This document shows, one piece after another, positions 35,997-64,000 of a DNA stretch of 64,000 nucleotides. The position numbers and the translations under genes are program-made. Each line of letters starts with the position of its first letter. The first letter of the stretch is position 1. This stretch comes from Salminus brasiliensis (lineage: Eukaryota > Chordata > Actinopteri > Characiformes > Bryconidae). Where the stretch lies: positions 25,012,282 through 25,076,281 of the forward strand of contig NC_132893.1 of NCBI RefSeq assembly GCF_030463535.1, written 5' to 3'. A model generated the notes under the pieces. It was not told the origin of the DNA. It worked only from the letters and a program-made list of their open reading frames with translations, and did not search any database.

Positions 35997-38511
35997 ACAT
36001 TAAATTTGTTTAGCGGAACTTAAGGACAGATAAGGTTGTGTGTCAGTCTTTGCAGTATTTTCATACCTTGATGCTAACAAAGACCATGATGGGGAAGAGC
36101 AGCACTGTAAACAGAGTCGAGAGAGCAACCAGGATCCATCCACAGCAGCCGAGACCCCGTTTAGTATCGCCTGCAAACAAATCAGAGGAAGAGCTATAGA
36201 TATATATGTGCCGGACATGTAGTTCCTGGCAGGTCATATATCCGAGAGGGCTAATTGGGTGTTTCTTTGTATGAGAATTGTACACACCCACACTTAAATC
36301 TATGGGGTTGTTCTAAATCAGTCATGAATTCTAGAAGTTGTGATTTTTGGGGCCTACTAAGCAATTGTACTAGAGCTAAACCAGACTGTACTGTAGAACT
36401 AGAGCTGCATTAATCTAGTCTCCACCATATTGTCTTGAAATTTGAGCACCATTACACCCTAAAATTATCAGTTACTGATTGTACCAACCTCCCTAATGCT
36501 CTAAGTAGTAAAGTGAGAACAGCCAACCAACCAGAAATACCCAGCCAACAGCATCTTATGGGCAGCATCCTGTTACTGCTGATGAAGGACTAGAGGATGA
36601 CCATCACAAACTGTACAGGTGAGCTCCTGCATCTGACTTTACATCTACAAGGTGAACCAACTTTCTGTGGTTAAAGGATTGTTTTCAACTTTAAAGTCAT
36701 GCCCATGTGTGTGTGTGTGTGTCATCTGTGCTGATATAGGAGAAAAAGGACATGCTTAATAAAATAACCACAAGACCCTGAGTTCTTCTATTACTTTCAG
36801 TCAAATACACAAAGGACATTTATATCATATATTGTTACATGTGAACGCTCATCCTCTAAATTCAGAGTGAGTAAAGGGTCATACAGGCCCCAATTCTCCC
36901 AGTGCTGGAACAGTGAACTTCACACCTGCAGTGCAGAACGCCTCACAAACTTTCAGACACAAATCAACTGTGTTACCCAGGAGCCCTCTATCACTGTCAT
37001 AAAAGAAGTCCATGGGTCACGTCTGTGTGTGTGTATGTGACACCAAACAATGGCCGTCAGCCCACAAAGATGTTTACTCTGTGTATTGCAGAGTCATAAA
37101 CGTGCTTTTCTCATTCTCTAGCCAGTACTTGCTCAGTGTGGTTTAATCATTATAACCTGTCAAATTAACAGCACTTGATGACACTAAAAGCCTTGTTGCT
37201 CAGCATTATCTGTTTAATTACATCATTTGTTTCTCTTTACTTAGTAGTAACCCTAGTAGATTAGCTTATAATAATAATGATGTTTAAATATTGACTAAAT
37301 ATATGAAACACCCGCATTGGCTGGTAAATTGAATAGTGAGTTCTAATATATGCACCTGTAAACTGAGTTTGGTCAATTATCAGTGTGTCACGTCTTTCTA
37401 CATCTAATCTATAAGCTAATAAGTGGTAATTCAGTTTTAATAGAGCTTCTAAATTACCCAATACATAGTGAACCCTCTACAGAGGTCGCTATGCTGTAAG
37501 AGTAAGTAGTGAGTAATTTGAAGAACTGCACCTACACCTTACACTGAACTTAACTAGGCTTATTTAACTGAAATAAACATTCTGTATGAGGAAGTGGTTT
37601 ATTAAATGTGCATATATGAGATATTGTTTTGATGTTTACATTAGCCAGAGAGTTCCCCTAACCAAGCACATTTTCATTATCAGGCATATTTCAAGCATAT
37701 TAATCTGATATATAACTGTTTTACTTCTTGTTTTCCTTTAGGTTTATATATTTTAAGTAAAATAGACTGCAGATCTATGATATGCATTATCTTTTTCTCT
37801 TTTTTTAGTTCTCAGCCCACCAGATATTACACTTTGACCACCAAAACAAGAAGTTAAAAGCATTTAAAAGTGTTAATTATTTAGAAAAAAAAATGAACAC
37901 CAGTCATCATCAATCACCAGTCAAGCATCATATCCAAGAGTAATTACTCTGATAACAGTACTTATGGCTTATTAATAGGGCTGTTTCATTGTTTCTTCTG
38001 AAATCAAGGGTATTAAAAAGAAATTATCCAGCTGCTGTTGACGTAACTGTCTCTACTGTCTAGATAAGGCTTTCTGCCAGATTTTGGAGAATTGCTGTGA
38101 GGACCTGATTGCATTTAGTGACAAGAACATTGGTAAGGTCAGGATGTTGGGTGATCACCCCTCAACCTCATCCCCAACTACCCAACTCATCCCGAAAGTT
38201 TTGGATGGAGCACCATCATTCCACCATTGGCAATACTTCTCTACAGGCACTAGACAATCTATGTGTGTGCATTTGCACAGGTGTGGCAATAATGGGTGCA
38301 ACTGAAAGTAGTTGAATCCCACAACCTGGCTGTTTTCTTAGGCTAATCAGACAAGCCATGAACACTGGGGGACTACAGTAGTATACATTACAGTATCTAC
38401 ATGTAACCAGTAGATTACAGTATCTACATGTTACCAGTATCTACTTGTAACCAACCAGGAGAATGAGTAAAAAAACATGTTCTACTAAAACGGAAAGAGA
38501 GACAGAAAAAC

Positions 38512-38553
<42 letters not shown>

Positions 38554-38643
38554 TAAAAATAGAAAACCTGTGACCAAATGGGACTCACTGATTAGGTCTT
38601 GCTTGCTGACATTTCCTCTCTCTATCTGGCTCTCCATCTCCAT
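32138..38643 (-). CDS. stoml3: Stomatin-family membrane scaffold protein, probably stomatin-like 3
   Basis: Seven coding exons, in transcript order: 38643-38589, 36170-36067, 35146-35074, 33658-33576, 33181-32978, 32805-32671 and 32326-32138. All are GT-AG with joining phases; total 843 bp, 280 residues, ending TGA. Stomatins are hairpin proteins of the inner plasma membrane that oligomerise in lipid rafts and tune channels such as ASICs; STOML3 tunes mechanosensitive currents. Visible features: short polar N-terminus [23 protein letters not shown] (Cys near the palmitoylated position), hydrophobic hairpin at about residues 25-50, then the SPFH/PHB domain with [43 protein letters not shown] and [16 protein letters not shown], then QLRYLQTL. 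Many residues look closer to STOM than to human STOML3, but proser1 next door matches the STOML3-PROSER1 pairing I recall from human 13q13.3. A second ATG two codons downstream could also start translation. Confidence 0.9.
33182..33575. other. Stomatin-gene intron, no feature seen
   Basis: Ordinary AT-rich intron between the exons ending at 33576 and 33181 in transcript order. Confidence 0.6.
33659..35073. other. Stomatin-gene intron, no feature seen
   Basis: The intron is AT-rich. The plus-strand ORF at 33820-34044 has no recognisable content. Confidence 0.6.
35250..35852. mobile_element. Foldback non-autonomous DNA transposon in a stomatin-gene intron
   Basis: The left end (gaatgaactcggctcattat, tatcaactccacttac, ccatctgtttctctgcatac, gtcaggaccccacagaacac) is mirrored by the right end (ggtcctgaccattgaagaag, gagaaacagatgggctacag, gatataatgggcagagttca). 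The arms are roughly 200 bp each. The family, which I recall as widespread in fish, normally has a longer middle; part of that middle appears at 36500-36665. Confidence 0.75.
35926..35993. repeat. Compound (TAG)n-(GT)n microsatellite
   Basis: Six or so TAG units run directly into about 24 GT units, 74 bp from the edge of the exon 36067-36170. Confidence 0.95.
36500..36665. mobile_element. Middle fragment of the foldback transposon family
   Basis: ccagccaacagcatcttatg, ggcagcatcctgttactgct, gatgaaggactagaggatga and ctgactttacatctacaagg follow one another as in the central part of the longer family form I recall. The copy at 35250-35852 lacks just this part. Confidence 0.55.
36666..37985. other. 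Stomatin-gene first intron, no gene seen
   Basis: A short GT tract at about 36708-36722 and AT-rich sequence. No exon with matching phase was found between 36170 and 38589. Confidence 0.5.
37990..38320 (-). repeat. MITE copy, truncated, TACACTATATG family
   Basis: gggtattaaaaagaaattat, gtctctactgtctagataag, ggtcaggatgttgggtgatc and gcatttgcacaggtgtggca are in family order. Both termini are missing. It lies in the first intron of the stomatin gene. Confidence 0.75.
38514..38550. repeat. (GA)n microsatellite
   Basis: About 18 GA units, 39 bp downstream (in transcript sense) of the first coding exon of the stomatin gene. Confidence 0.95.
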
Positions 38644-39269
38644 ATAGCAGGGTGTCCTAGTCAAGGTGCGAATGTGTGTGCAGCTCTTTGAGAACGTAAA
38701 AGAAGTGGTTAGTGCTTTTAAAACACACCTCTAGATAGGGTGTGGCCCTGGGGGAAGTACCATTAGGACAATCACTGACCAAGTTGAAAGCCTCGTGACT
38801 GTCAGCATTGCAGCCATAAAGTATTGCTTAATGTGATTGTTCTGGGAAAGCCATTATCTTTAGACTGTATCATACCTGCTGTAGTCATTTAAAGCAGCAT
38901 CATAAGTGGTTCTGTAGTTGATATTCTTTACGTTACTTGTATCACTGATTGTATGGTTGAATTGTAGAACTTAAGTTTATAGAGAACTTTGAGATGCTAC
39001 CTGTGTGAAAGGTAAATAATATTTTAGATTTAAATTATTATTATCTCACCAAATGCAGTGATATATATATATCTTTTTTTTGTAGAATACTAAACTGGGG
39101 TGTTAAGTGTAGTGCTCAGCATAGTTTAAATAAAAAACACAAAGCAGACAGAACTAATGAATGTGTGTGACTGGCAGCCCTCGGCCCTGTGTGACAGATC
39201 TTTAGGGTTTACTGAGGTTTTAATGTTTGTAACCAAATTACTTCTCATATATAGATATACGGGTTCAGG
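38644..39269. promoter_or_regulatory. Presumed upstream region of the stomatin gene
   Basis: This is inferred from position only, directly upstream of the first ATG on the minus strand. No convincing TATA box or CpG island was seen. Confidence 0.25.
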
Positions 39270-39274
39270 TCGCA

Positions 39275-39965
39275 ACCAGAGATGTATAGTAACGAAGTAG
39301 AAGTACTTCACTACTGTACTTAAGTACTACAATGCTGTATCTTTACTCTGAGTATATATTTTTCTCCTACTTCCACTTTAACTTCTCTACATATTTTGTA
39401 TGAGTTTAATACTCGTTTGTCGTTACATTCAGAAAAGTGTCATTTCAAACCGCCAGAGCAGTAGATGCCACTGTCACCAGGTTTGATGAAGCAGCCTTAA
39501 CACTGAGCAGAACAACTGATCAAGCTGTGACTGGGCATGCTGCCGTCCCTCGTTTCACTCCACTGCTGCAGTGAGAAAACTGATGCTAGAGCTTTATTAG
39601 TTTATTTCAAGATGGAATAACCACCAAAAGAAACACCACCTTCACACCATCTTTTACATATGAAACACTTGTATGTGGCAGGTTGCTGTCAATTCTGTTT
39701 AGCCTTTCTTTTGGGCTAAGGTTTGTTTAAAGACTTCTTGTACATTCCTGTCCTTGTACTGGGACAGTCCTTAAGTCTAAGCATTTGAAATAATATAAAC
39801 ACTGATATTCAAACTTTTGACTGCTTTCTGTAAGAACTACATACACAACACAATACTTGTACTTTTACTTTCAGTACTTAAGAACTACATTTTAGAATAA
39901 ACTACCTGCAATACTTAAGTACAAAAATGCTCAACTGCCTTTAACTTGAGTACACAATAGTGGCC
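39275..39965. repeat. Interspersed element with 'acttaagtact' ends, probably non-autonomous DNA transposon
   Basis: Left end: gtagaagtacttcactactg then tacttaagtact. Right end: cttgtacttttactttcagt, acttaag and gcaatacttaagtac. These mirror each other, as in a fish repeat whose ends encode 'gtacttgagtaaaagtac'. The family is probably hAT-like but was not verified. Confidence 0.55.
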
Positions 39966-42900
39966 ATTTCCTCTAATAAACGCAGCCATGCTGTGGTATG
40001 TTTTGCCACTCAGTCCGACTAAAGGGGGCGTCTTCCAGCGGGAACGTGGCGTGAATGCAATTCCTCTATACTGGTGAAATTCAGCAGACATTTAGTAGAC
40101 TTTAGGAGGATATTCATATGACAAACTTTGTACATTTACACTGGGGGCGATGAGGTGACAGATTAACTCAGATTTAGGTTCCCAGGGGCTTTAAGGGTTT
40201 GATTATAGTCGGTTATTTAAATCTAGTTGCTCACCAATACATTGCTCAAGAAAAACAGGGGATGGGTTTGCACGGCCTTGAGCAATGACTGTAGAAAGCA
40301 AGGACAGCGCAATATCTCTCAAAAGTGAAGCAACCACAGGTCTAGCACATCCGCTGGCTGGTTGCAGTATGATTTGTAGCCCTGTCCATCTCCATATGTT
40401 TCAGGAGCAAAATGTTTAAAACTCATTTGGCTCAGTTTTTTTAAACCTCCACACATAAAACTCCACAAAATGAAACACAGCACTTAAAGCTATATTCTCT
40501 CTTCCCAAACAGATTCCTTCCAACAACACAGTACATACAGCTGTCATACACTCTTTTCTTACAGAGCACCAGGTAAACACTGATGTGATCAATTCAAAAC
40601 ACTACCATCAAAAGTCTTCATGTATGTTTTGGCTTCATGAGGTCATGTTACCTATTCAAATACATACAAAGTGTTGTGTTTTTTCTTGTTATAGAGACAT
40701 TTTTAGAGGGTTTTTGTCCCAAAATAGCATTTACAGCACTATGTGCATATACAACACAGATGTGAGCTATTTTATGTAGTGTGTAGCATAACCCAGTAAA
40801 TGTCACTTGTGTAAGTACAATGACAAATGCTACATGAAAAATCAACACACAGATACAAAAGGTAACATAAGAAATGTATTTATTGCAAAATGCAGTAAAA
40901 CAGATCACTCCGCATCCCACCTCTGATTTCAGATCACATCAGCTGCAATGTTCTCTCTGGCCATGCAGCGGGGGAACAACACATGGCAAGGCATGGCAGA
41001 TCCATCCCTGGCATTCGTCTATGTGGATCATCATCACATGCCTTCTTCATTGCCTAGAGTGGTGCCACACGCTTGCAAGACTGTGTTCATACACCACAAC
41101 CCCCACAAAAATATTTTTTCCTGCCTATTGGATTTAGAAATGGGGAATATGGTGGAAAAAGCAGCACAACACAACGTAGGTTTGTAAACATGTCAAACAC
41201 CTGTAAGTCAGACCTTTTTTTATATTCTGTCTAATGACTGTAGAAGTGGGTGCAACATGAGTGAGACTAATTGGTAATCAGGGTGTTGCATTTTAAAGTT
41301 TGCCAGTGTTTCTAGGTGAGCAAACTCTGAGAACAAATAGGGAAACCATGGGGAAAAACTGTAATACAGTAAACCCAAAACAAATTTAGTCTATTTAGTT
41401 TTGCTTGTTACAATATCAATTATATTTTTTAATCAGATTTAGTTTTTCCAGCAGTTCTTTTAACGATTAAATCTATGAAATTACTTTATTACATTAGTAA
41501 ATACCCACGTCACCTACAGCATTGCACACCTCCAACATTTAAACAGTCACATGACCGAAACCTTATAACATTACTAATTTGCGTTACATTTGTCACCCTC
41601 CTATAGACACTTTTTTTTTTAAATACAGGACTGCATCCAGTTGCTGTGGTTAAAGGATCTACTTTTATTAAACCAACTCAAAATGTATCAAACATAAGCA
41701 CTGGAAAATGGATACATTCAGTATCTTGGCGTGTAACACTGAAGTTGGTGTATAAAGAGGAAAAGAAGGTAATGTGTGCTTGAGCCATTGCTTTAAAATG
41801 ACACAGTGCTCGAAGGCAGAAGCCAAAACTGTAATTTCACTTTCCCCATACCAATACAGACCTGACCTCTTAAACATCCCTGAGGAACTACAGCAGAAGA
41901 CAAAAGAAATGACATACTTGAAGTCTTCTCAAGAAATGGGCACACAGTCTTAAGCATTTTTTTAATTGTAGATGTTGCAAAGTGTAACCTCATGTCCTTG
42001 ATGCCCAAGTTAGTTGAATATTCATGAATTTCATGCAGTGAAGATATTCCTCTATACAGTGCTAAAAAGCTTATTTTACAGTCAACTCCAGAATTATTGG
42101 CACCCCTCAGAAAAACATCCATAAAAAACAATATATACAATAATGTTAAATCCTTCCTAAAAATGGAGACATTGCTCATTATCTACCTTATAGAAAGCAT
42201 TCCTACAAGAGTGCTATATAGTACTCTTCCAACAAGGACAAACAGAGTCAATGATGCAAAGCACCTAAATATATTTAAGCACAAATAGCTTTAAAATAGT
42301 CTGTTGGACATCAGTGAGTGAATGAGTTAAACAACAAAAGAAAACCTATGGGGTTTACTGCTGCTGATGTCTTTGACCATTTTCCTGGGGTATAAATGGG
42401 GTTACATGTATGTTAAAAAATCTGGCCTTCAAGTAACATAGATGAAAAATATATATAATGAAACAAAAGGTTGAGGACCTGCATAGATGAGGCAAAGTTA
42501 TTAACAAAGTCAGTAGTCAACTGGAATTACCATGAACCACCATCAGGGCAATAATAAAAATAATAGCTGAATTTTACAGTATGAAAAAAACTGTACATGC
42601 CATGGGCACACATGTATCTCATGTACATCAAGGGAAAAAGAAAAATAGGCAAAGTAGCAGCCAGAGTTTACAGTTTTAGAACTGCACAATTCAGTTGAAT
42701 CTTGGACCTCATTTACATCCTGTCACTTCATGCATCTTGAATCAGGAGCATGACGCATAAACGCATGCAAAGTTGACTGCTCAAACCACTTCAGGAAGTG
42801 GTCTGAGACACATTATAGGAATCGTATGGTGGATCATTGATTCTTTGGGGCCATTTTTTTTGCTAGTTGTCCAGAAGCTCTTGTGAATGCCCAACATTTA

Positions 42901-43120
42901 TCTGCCACTGCCACATGACTGATATATGGCCATGGTCGGAGCTTTTATTGAAATAATGAACATTCAGGAGGAAATGAATCCAGAAACAATTGCCAATAAT
43001 TCTGTAGTTGACTGTAGTTCTGTCAAGCATTACAATATCAGAAAAGCTGCCTGTACAGGTAAATAGTTTTACAGGCAGAGAAAGGATTAAACTAAAGAGC
43101 AGGCAATTCGAAACAAAAAG
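39966..43120. other. Intergenic between stoml3 and proser1, repeat-derived pieces, no gene seen
   Basis: 40900-41360 contains a moderately GC-rich block (ccatgcagcgggggaacaac, gtggatcatcatcacatgcc, ttgcatttt then aaagtttgccagtgtttcta) that looks like a degraded transposon, unclassified. 42085-42110 reads agaattattggcacccctca, the kind of terminus seen on Tc1/hAT-like fish elements. ORFs at 40874-41187 and 41668-42179 have no domain I recognise. Confidence 0.4.
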
Positions 43121-43121
43121 A

Positions 43122-43127
43122 TTTATT
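43122..43127 (-). terminator. proser1: Candidate poly(A) signal of proser1
   Basis: TTTATT on plus is AATAAA on minus, about 880 bp beyond the stop codon. It would close a 3' UTR of about 0.9 kb that includes a few simple repeats. Position only; transcript data needed to confirm. Confidence 0.45.
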
Positions 43128-44005
43128 TCATGATGCTTAAACTAGTCTACACCTACTGTTGTTTCTAATACAGTATGTGAGAGTCATAAACTTCATCTAG
43201 AAACAGATATATAGATTCACCATTAGTAAACTACAGCAGAACCGTGTTTATCCAATTTCTTCTATACAGACACCAGCATGTATAAAAAAAAATAATAATA
43301 ATAATAAAAAAAGGGTTTAAAAATAATATCAATAATAACCTACCACACACACACACACATCACACACATTTAACAGCTGCTTTACCCAGGGTACACAAGG
43401 GTATTCACATACAGTATATTGCCATTGGCTGGCTCTTTAGAAATTCTGACTTGGGGGTGTGGGAGTATTGAGAGTTCTCTTCACAGTTTATCCAGTACCG
43501 TACATCCATTTCATCATGATTAAATTACTTCTCTGGTAAAACCATTATGCTAGCTGAAGGAAAATCCCAATAAACAAACAAAAAATAAAGAAAAAAGGAA
43601 ATAATAATAATAATAATAATACCACAGAATACTGTAGTATTATTTCATGTCATTCCAACAATTAAAATACCTCCTCAAACCATCATTGCTGATTTCATGT
43701 GTCAATGGAAACCCACGTTTTGAGCAGTACTGTAAATTGGAGGAACTGCAGACCACAAAGCGATTTTTCATTTGACATGATTTCTTTCTCGCTGTCTTTC
43801 TTTCTCTCTCTCTCTCTCTCATAGTAGTTTACCTCAGCTTAGTGGTCTGGGCTGCTTCTTATTAATAGCCTCAATACAGGACTCCTTTAATCCTTAATAA
43901 CACTCACCCATATTTTTACAGTTCATATCACACACACTCTCTAAAACCAATCTCAATCATCCACTTGAGGTACTGTGTTCCAGGAGTCCTTCCTCAGAGC
44001 AAAGG
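43128..44005 (-). other. proser1: Probable proser1 3' UTR
   Basis: Sequence between the TGA at 44008-44006 and the poly(A) signal at 43122. It holds an AATAAT-type tract at about 43600-43620, a CT tract at 43800-43820 and a CA tract near 43345-43370. No ORF of interest. Confidence 0.45.
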
Positions 44006-52268
<8,263 letters not shown>

Positions 52269-53604
52269 CTTGAACACACGTCAGCTCCTCACCTTAACGA
52301 ATGAAGCAGGTGAGTCTTGCTCTGGGTTGTTTTGATGTTCAGTGAACGGAAAACCAATTGAGAGAAGTCCTGCTAATGCAGTTTAGCAGCTAACAATGAA
52401 TAGGCCATCTAAAGAGGTTAATAAATCACCGTTTTTATGAGAAAATTAGATCAATAAATTCTCCTACAAGCGCTGCCTGCAGATGTGGCTCTATTCTTTA
52501 TCTAACTCGTCAACTTCATGTTTGCAGCCTTTCAGCACTGCGGCTGCTAAAGCAGCTAGCTAGCTATTTATCTGCAGACTGGCTGACATGACTGCGGGCG
52601 GAAATAAACATTAAATTAATGTTAGGTTGCACTTCTGTCATTTACATTTAATCAGGAGAACGTCTGCGGATGCATTTGCGCTATTGCAATAAACAGGAGA
52701 GAGAGAAAAGAGCATAATTATCGTTTGTTTCTTTTAAGTCTGTTGTTCTCGCTGGTAGCTGGTTAGCCTCTGGCTCACAGGAAACACGCAATCACGACGT
52801 CCTGTTTTAGGACCCAATGCACATGTTTGTGGCTGGGGTCCAATCTCAAATGCATCCTACCTCCCTACATAGTGCACTACATAGGTCACGAAATAATAGC
52901 TTCAGCGCCCTAAAGTGTGCGCTCAATGCAATGAGGGGTTTAACCATGTTCATACAGATCCCTACCGGACACTGACCGCACTGTTTGGGTGTAGAAGCCA
53001 AGCCACAGGGCACTAGCTAAAGAGGGGGCATAGAGCCGTTTGAGACAGAGCCTGGTTCTTTATTCTTTAGTTACTATTTTTCTGAAGTTTTTGTATTTTC
53101 ATGCTGTTTGCTTTGAGCTCTGTGGAAAAAAGAAAGAAATAGAATAAGATATTCTTCGTAAACTGAGCGCAGTTTACGCAGATTCCACAATTTGCCGATT
53201 ATACATTATTATTTCCATAAATGCAAGTTTTGTGTTTTGTGTGTATCAAATTTTTAATGACTAATTGTAAGAATCAATGCGAATTTCTGCAGACATTGTA
53301 AAAAAAATTGTGGTTACACCTTTTACAGTAACAGTGTCTTCAGCGTAAATGTACAATGTACGCTATTTATTAAGAGCACCGGGAAGATTTTGCAACCTCA
53401 AAAATTATCTTTTTATACTTACTTAGCTTCAAATACGAATAATAAACAAACTAAAAACGCTATAGCTCTACTTAATTTGGACAGGCAAAGTGTCTGCCAC
53501 CATACCGGAAGTAAACATTCACTGGGAGGTGTCACGTACGAAACGTACAGAATGTATTAATTCTGCTTAATAAACCTCGAACAAAATATATTTATACGGT
53601 TAAA
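52269..53604. promoter_or_regulatory. Head-to-head promoter region of proser1 (minus) and vps36 (plus)
   Basis: The ATG codons of the two divergent genes are 1336 bp apart and nothing coding is seen between. CpG dinucleotides are a little denser near both start codons than in the introns. The centre (about 52838-53055) is occupied by a short repeat. Shared promoter activity is inferred from layout only. Confidence 0.5.
52838..53055. repeat. Probable short MITE in the proser1-vps36 intergenic region
   Basis: It begins with caatctcaaatgcatcctac, then ctacatagtgcactacatag, and ends with agagccgtttgagacagagc. 'tctcaaa' at the left end and 'tttgaga' at the right end are inverse, and the type 'tagtgcactac' is one I recall from salmonid and other fish repeats. 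The family was not verified. Confidence 0.5.
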
Positions 53605-63631
<10,027 letters not shown>

Positions 63632-64000
63632 GTGAGTGTCAGGCCTCTGTCATGTAACTCCTGCTAAATCATTTAAGTGGCCACTAACTCTATCATGTTT
63701 AATTAGGGGTTTGGTGGAGAGGAACTTGGAACAATCCTGCTCTGAATGTTTCTGCCTCAATCCTTCAATGGCTGCATATTAGAGAGCCTCTTCAGTTCAA
63801 ACTTTCAGAATTAGTGAGAGTTACTGCCTCAGCAAACGCCTTATCATTGATCCACTGAGTCCATTGGACCAGAGACACCACTAACAGATGTGTGAGGATG
63901 GCTGGAAGAATTGCGTTTTAGGTCAAAGAAGCAGAGGCGTGTCAGATCAGAATGTTCCATGTCTGAAGAGTCCAAGGCGAATGTGGTCAAAGAGTGGAAT
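63632..64000. other. vps36 intron running off the window
   Basis: Begins with the donor gtgagt. The remaining exons of the gene lie to the right. Confidence 0.7.

Noticed and set aside
36040-36291. ORFs on both strands across the second stomatin exon
   Set aside because: The minus-strand one contains the real exon 36067-36170 plus intron read-through; the plus-strand one is its shadow.

Overview
This window reads as teleost fish nuclear DNA. It has vertebrate split genes with GT-AG introns, a low gene density, many dinucleotide microsatellites, tRNA-derived SINEs, Tc1-like transposon relics and a MITE family with TACACTATATG ends. That MITE family, as I remember it, is common in characins and catfishes, so an ostariophysan is my inference, not a proof. 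No bacterial, viral or CRISPR feature was seen.

Five protein-coding genes could be rebuilt exon by exon. From left to right: (1) the 3' ten coding exons of a microtubule-associated MTUS1/MTUS2 gene, plus strand, 3189-16929, whose 5' part lies left of the window; (2) slc46a3, a lysosomal MFS transporter, plus strand, 26390-29980; (3) a complete stomatin-family gene, minus strand, 38643 down to 32138, probably stoml3; (4) a complete proser1, minus strand, 52268 down to 44006; (5) vps36 (ESCRT-II), plus strand, 53605-63631, with its last coding part beyond the right edge. As I recall the human map, all five orthologues lie on chromosome 13q (13q12.3, 13q13.3 and 13q14.3), so the window is a compact piece of a conserved 13q-like block. 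The genes are not an operon and do not share one pathway. Links are loose: VPS36 and SLC46A3 both act in the endosome-lysosome system, MTUS proteins act on microtubules, stomatins scaffold membrane channels, and PROSER1 is nuclear.

Between and inside the genes, the sequence is mostly introns holding transposon debris. 1-3188 is intron or upstream sequence of the mtus gene with two MITE pieces. 6531-11011 holds two SINEs in opposite orientation, a near-perfect 120-bp inverted repeat and MITE pieces. 16930-26389 is the mtus 3' UTR or downstream DNA plus repeats. 29981-32137 holds a Tc1 relic with a second transposon nested in it. 38644-44005 holds a diverged repeat with palindromic ends and the proser1 3' UTR. 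52269-53604 is a 1.3-kb head-to-head promoter region between proser1 and vps36.

The most useful things to recheck are an apparent reading-frame conflict at the exon 1/exon 2 junction of slc46a3, the young inverted-repeat complex at 7.1-8.8 kb, a transposon inserted just after an mtus splice donor, and the proline-rich GTPTH repeats at the mtus C-terminus. I did not find a convincing wholly new biological system.
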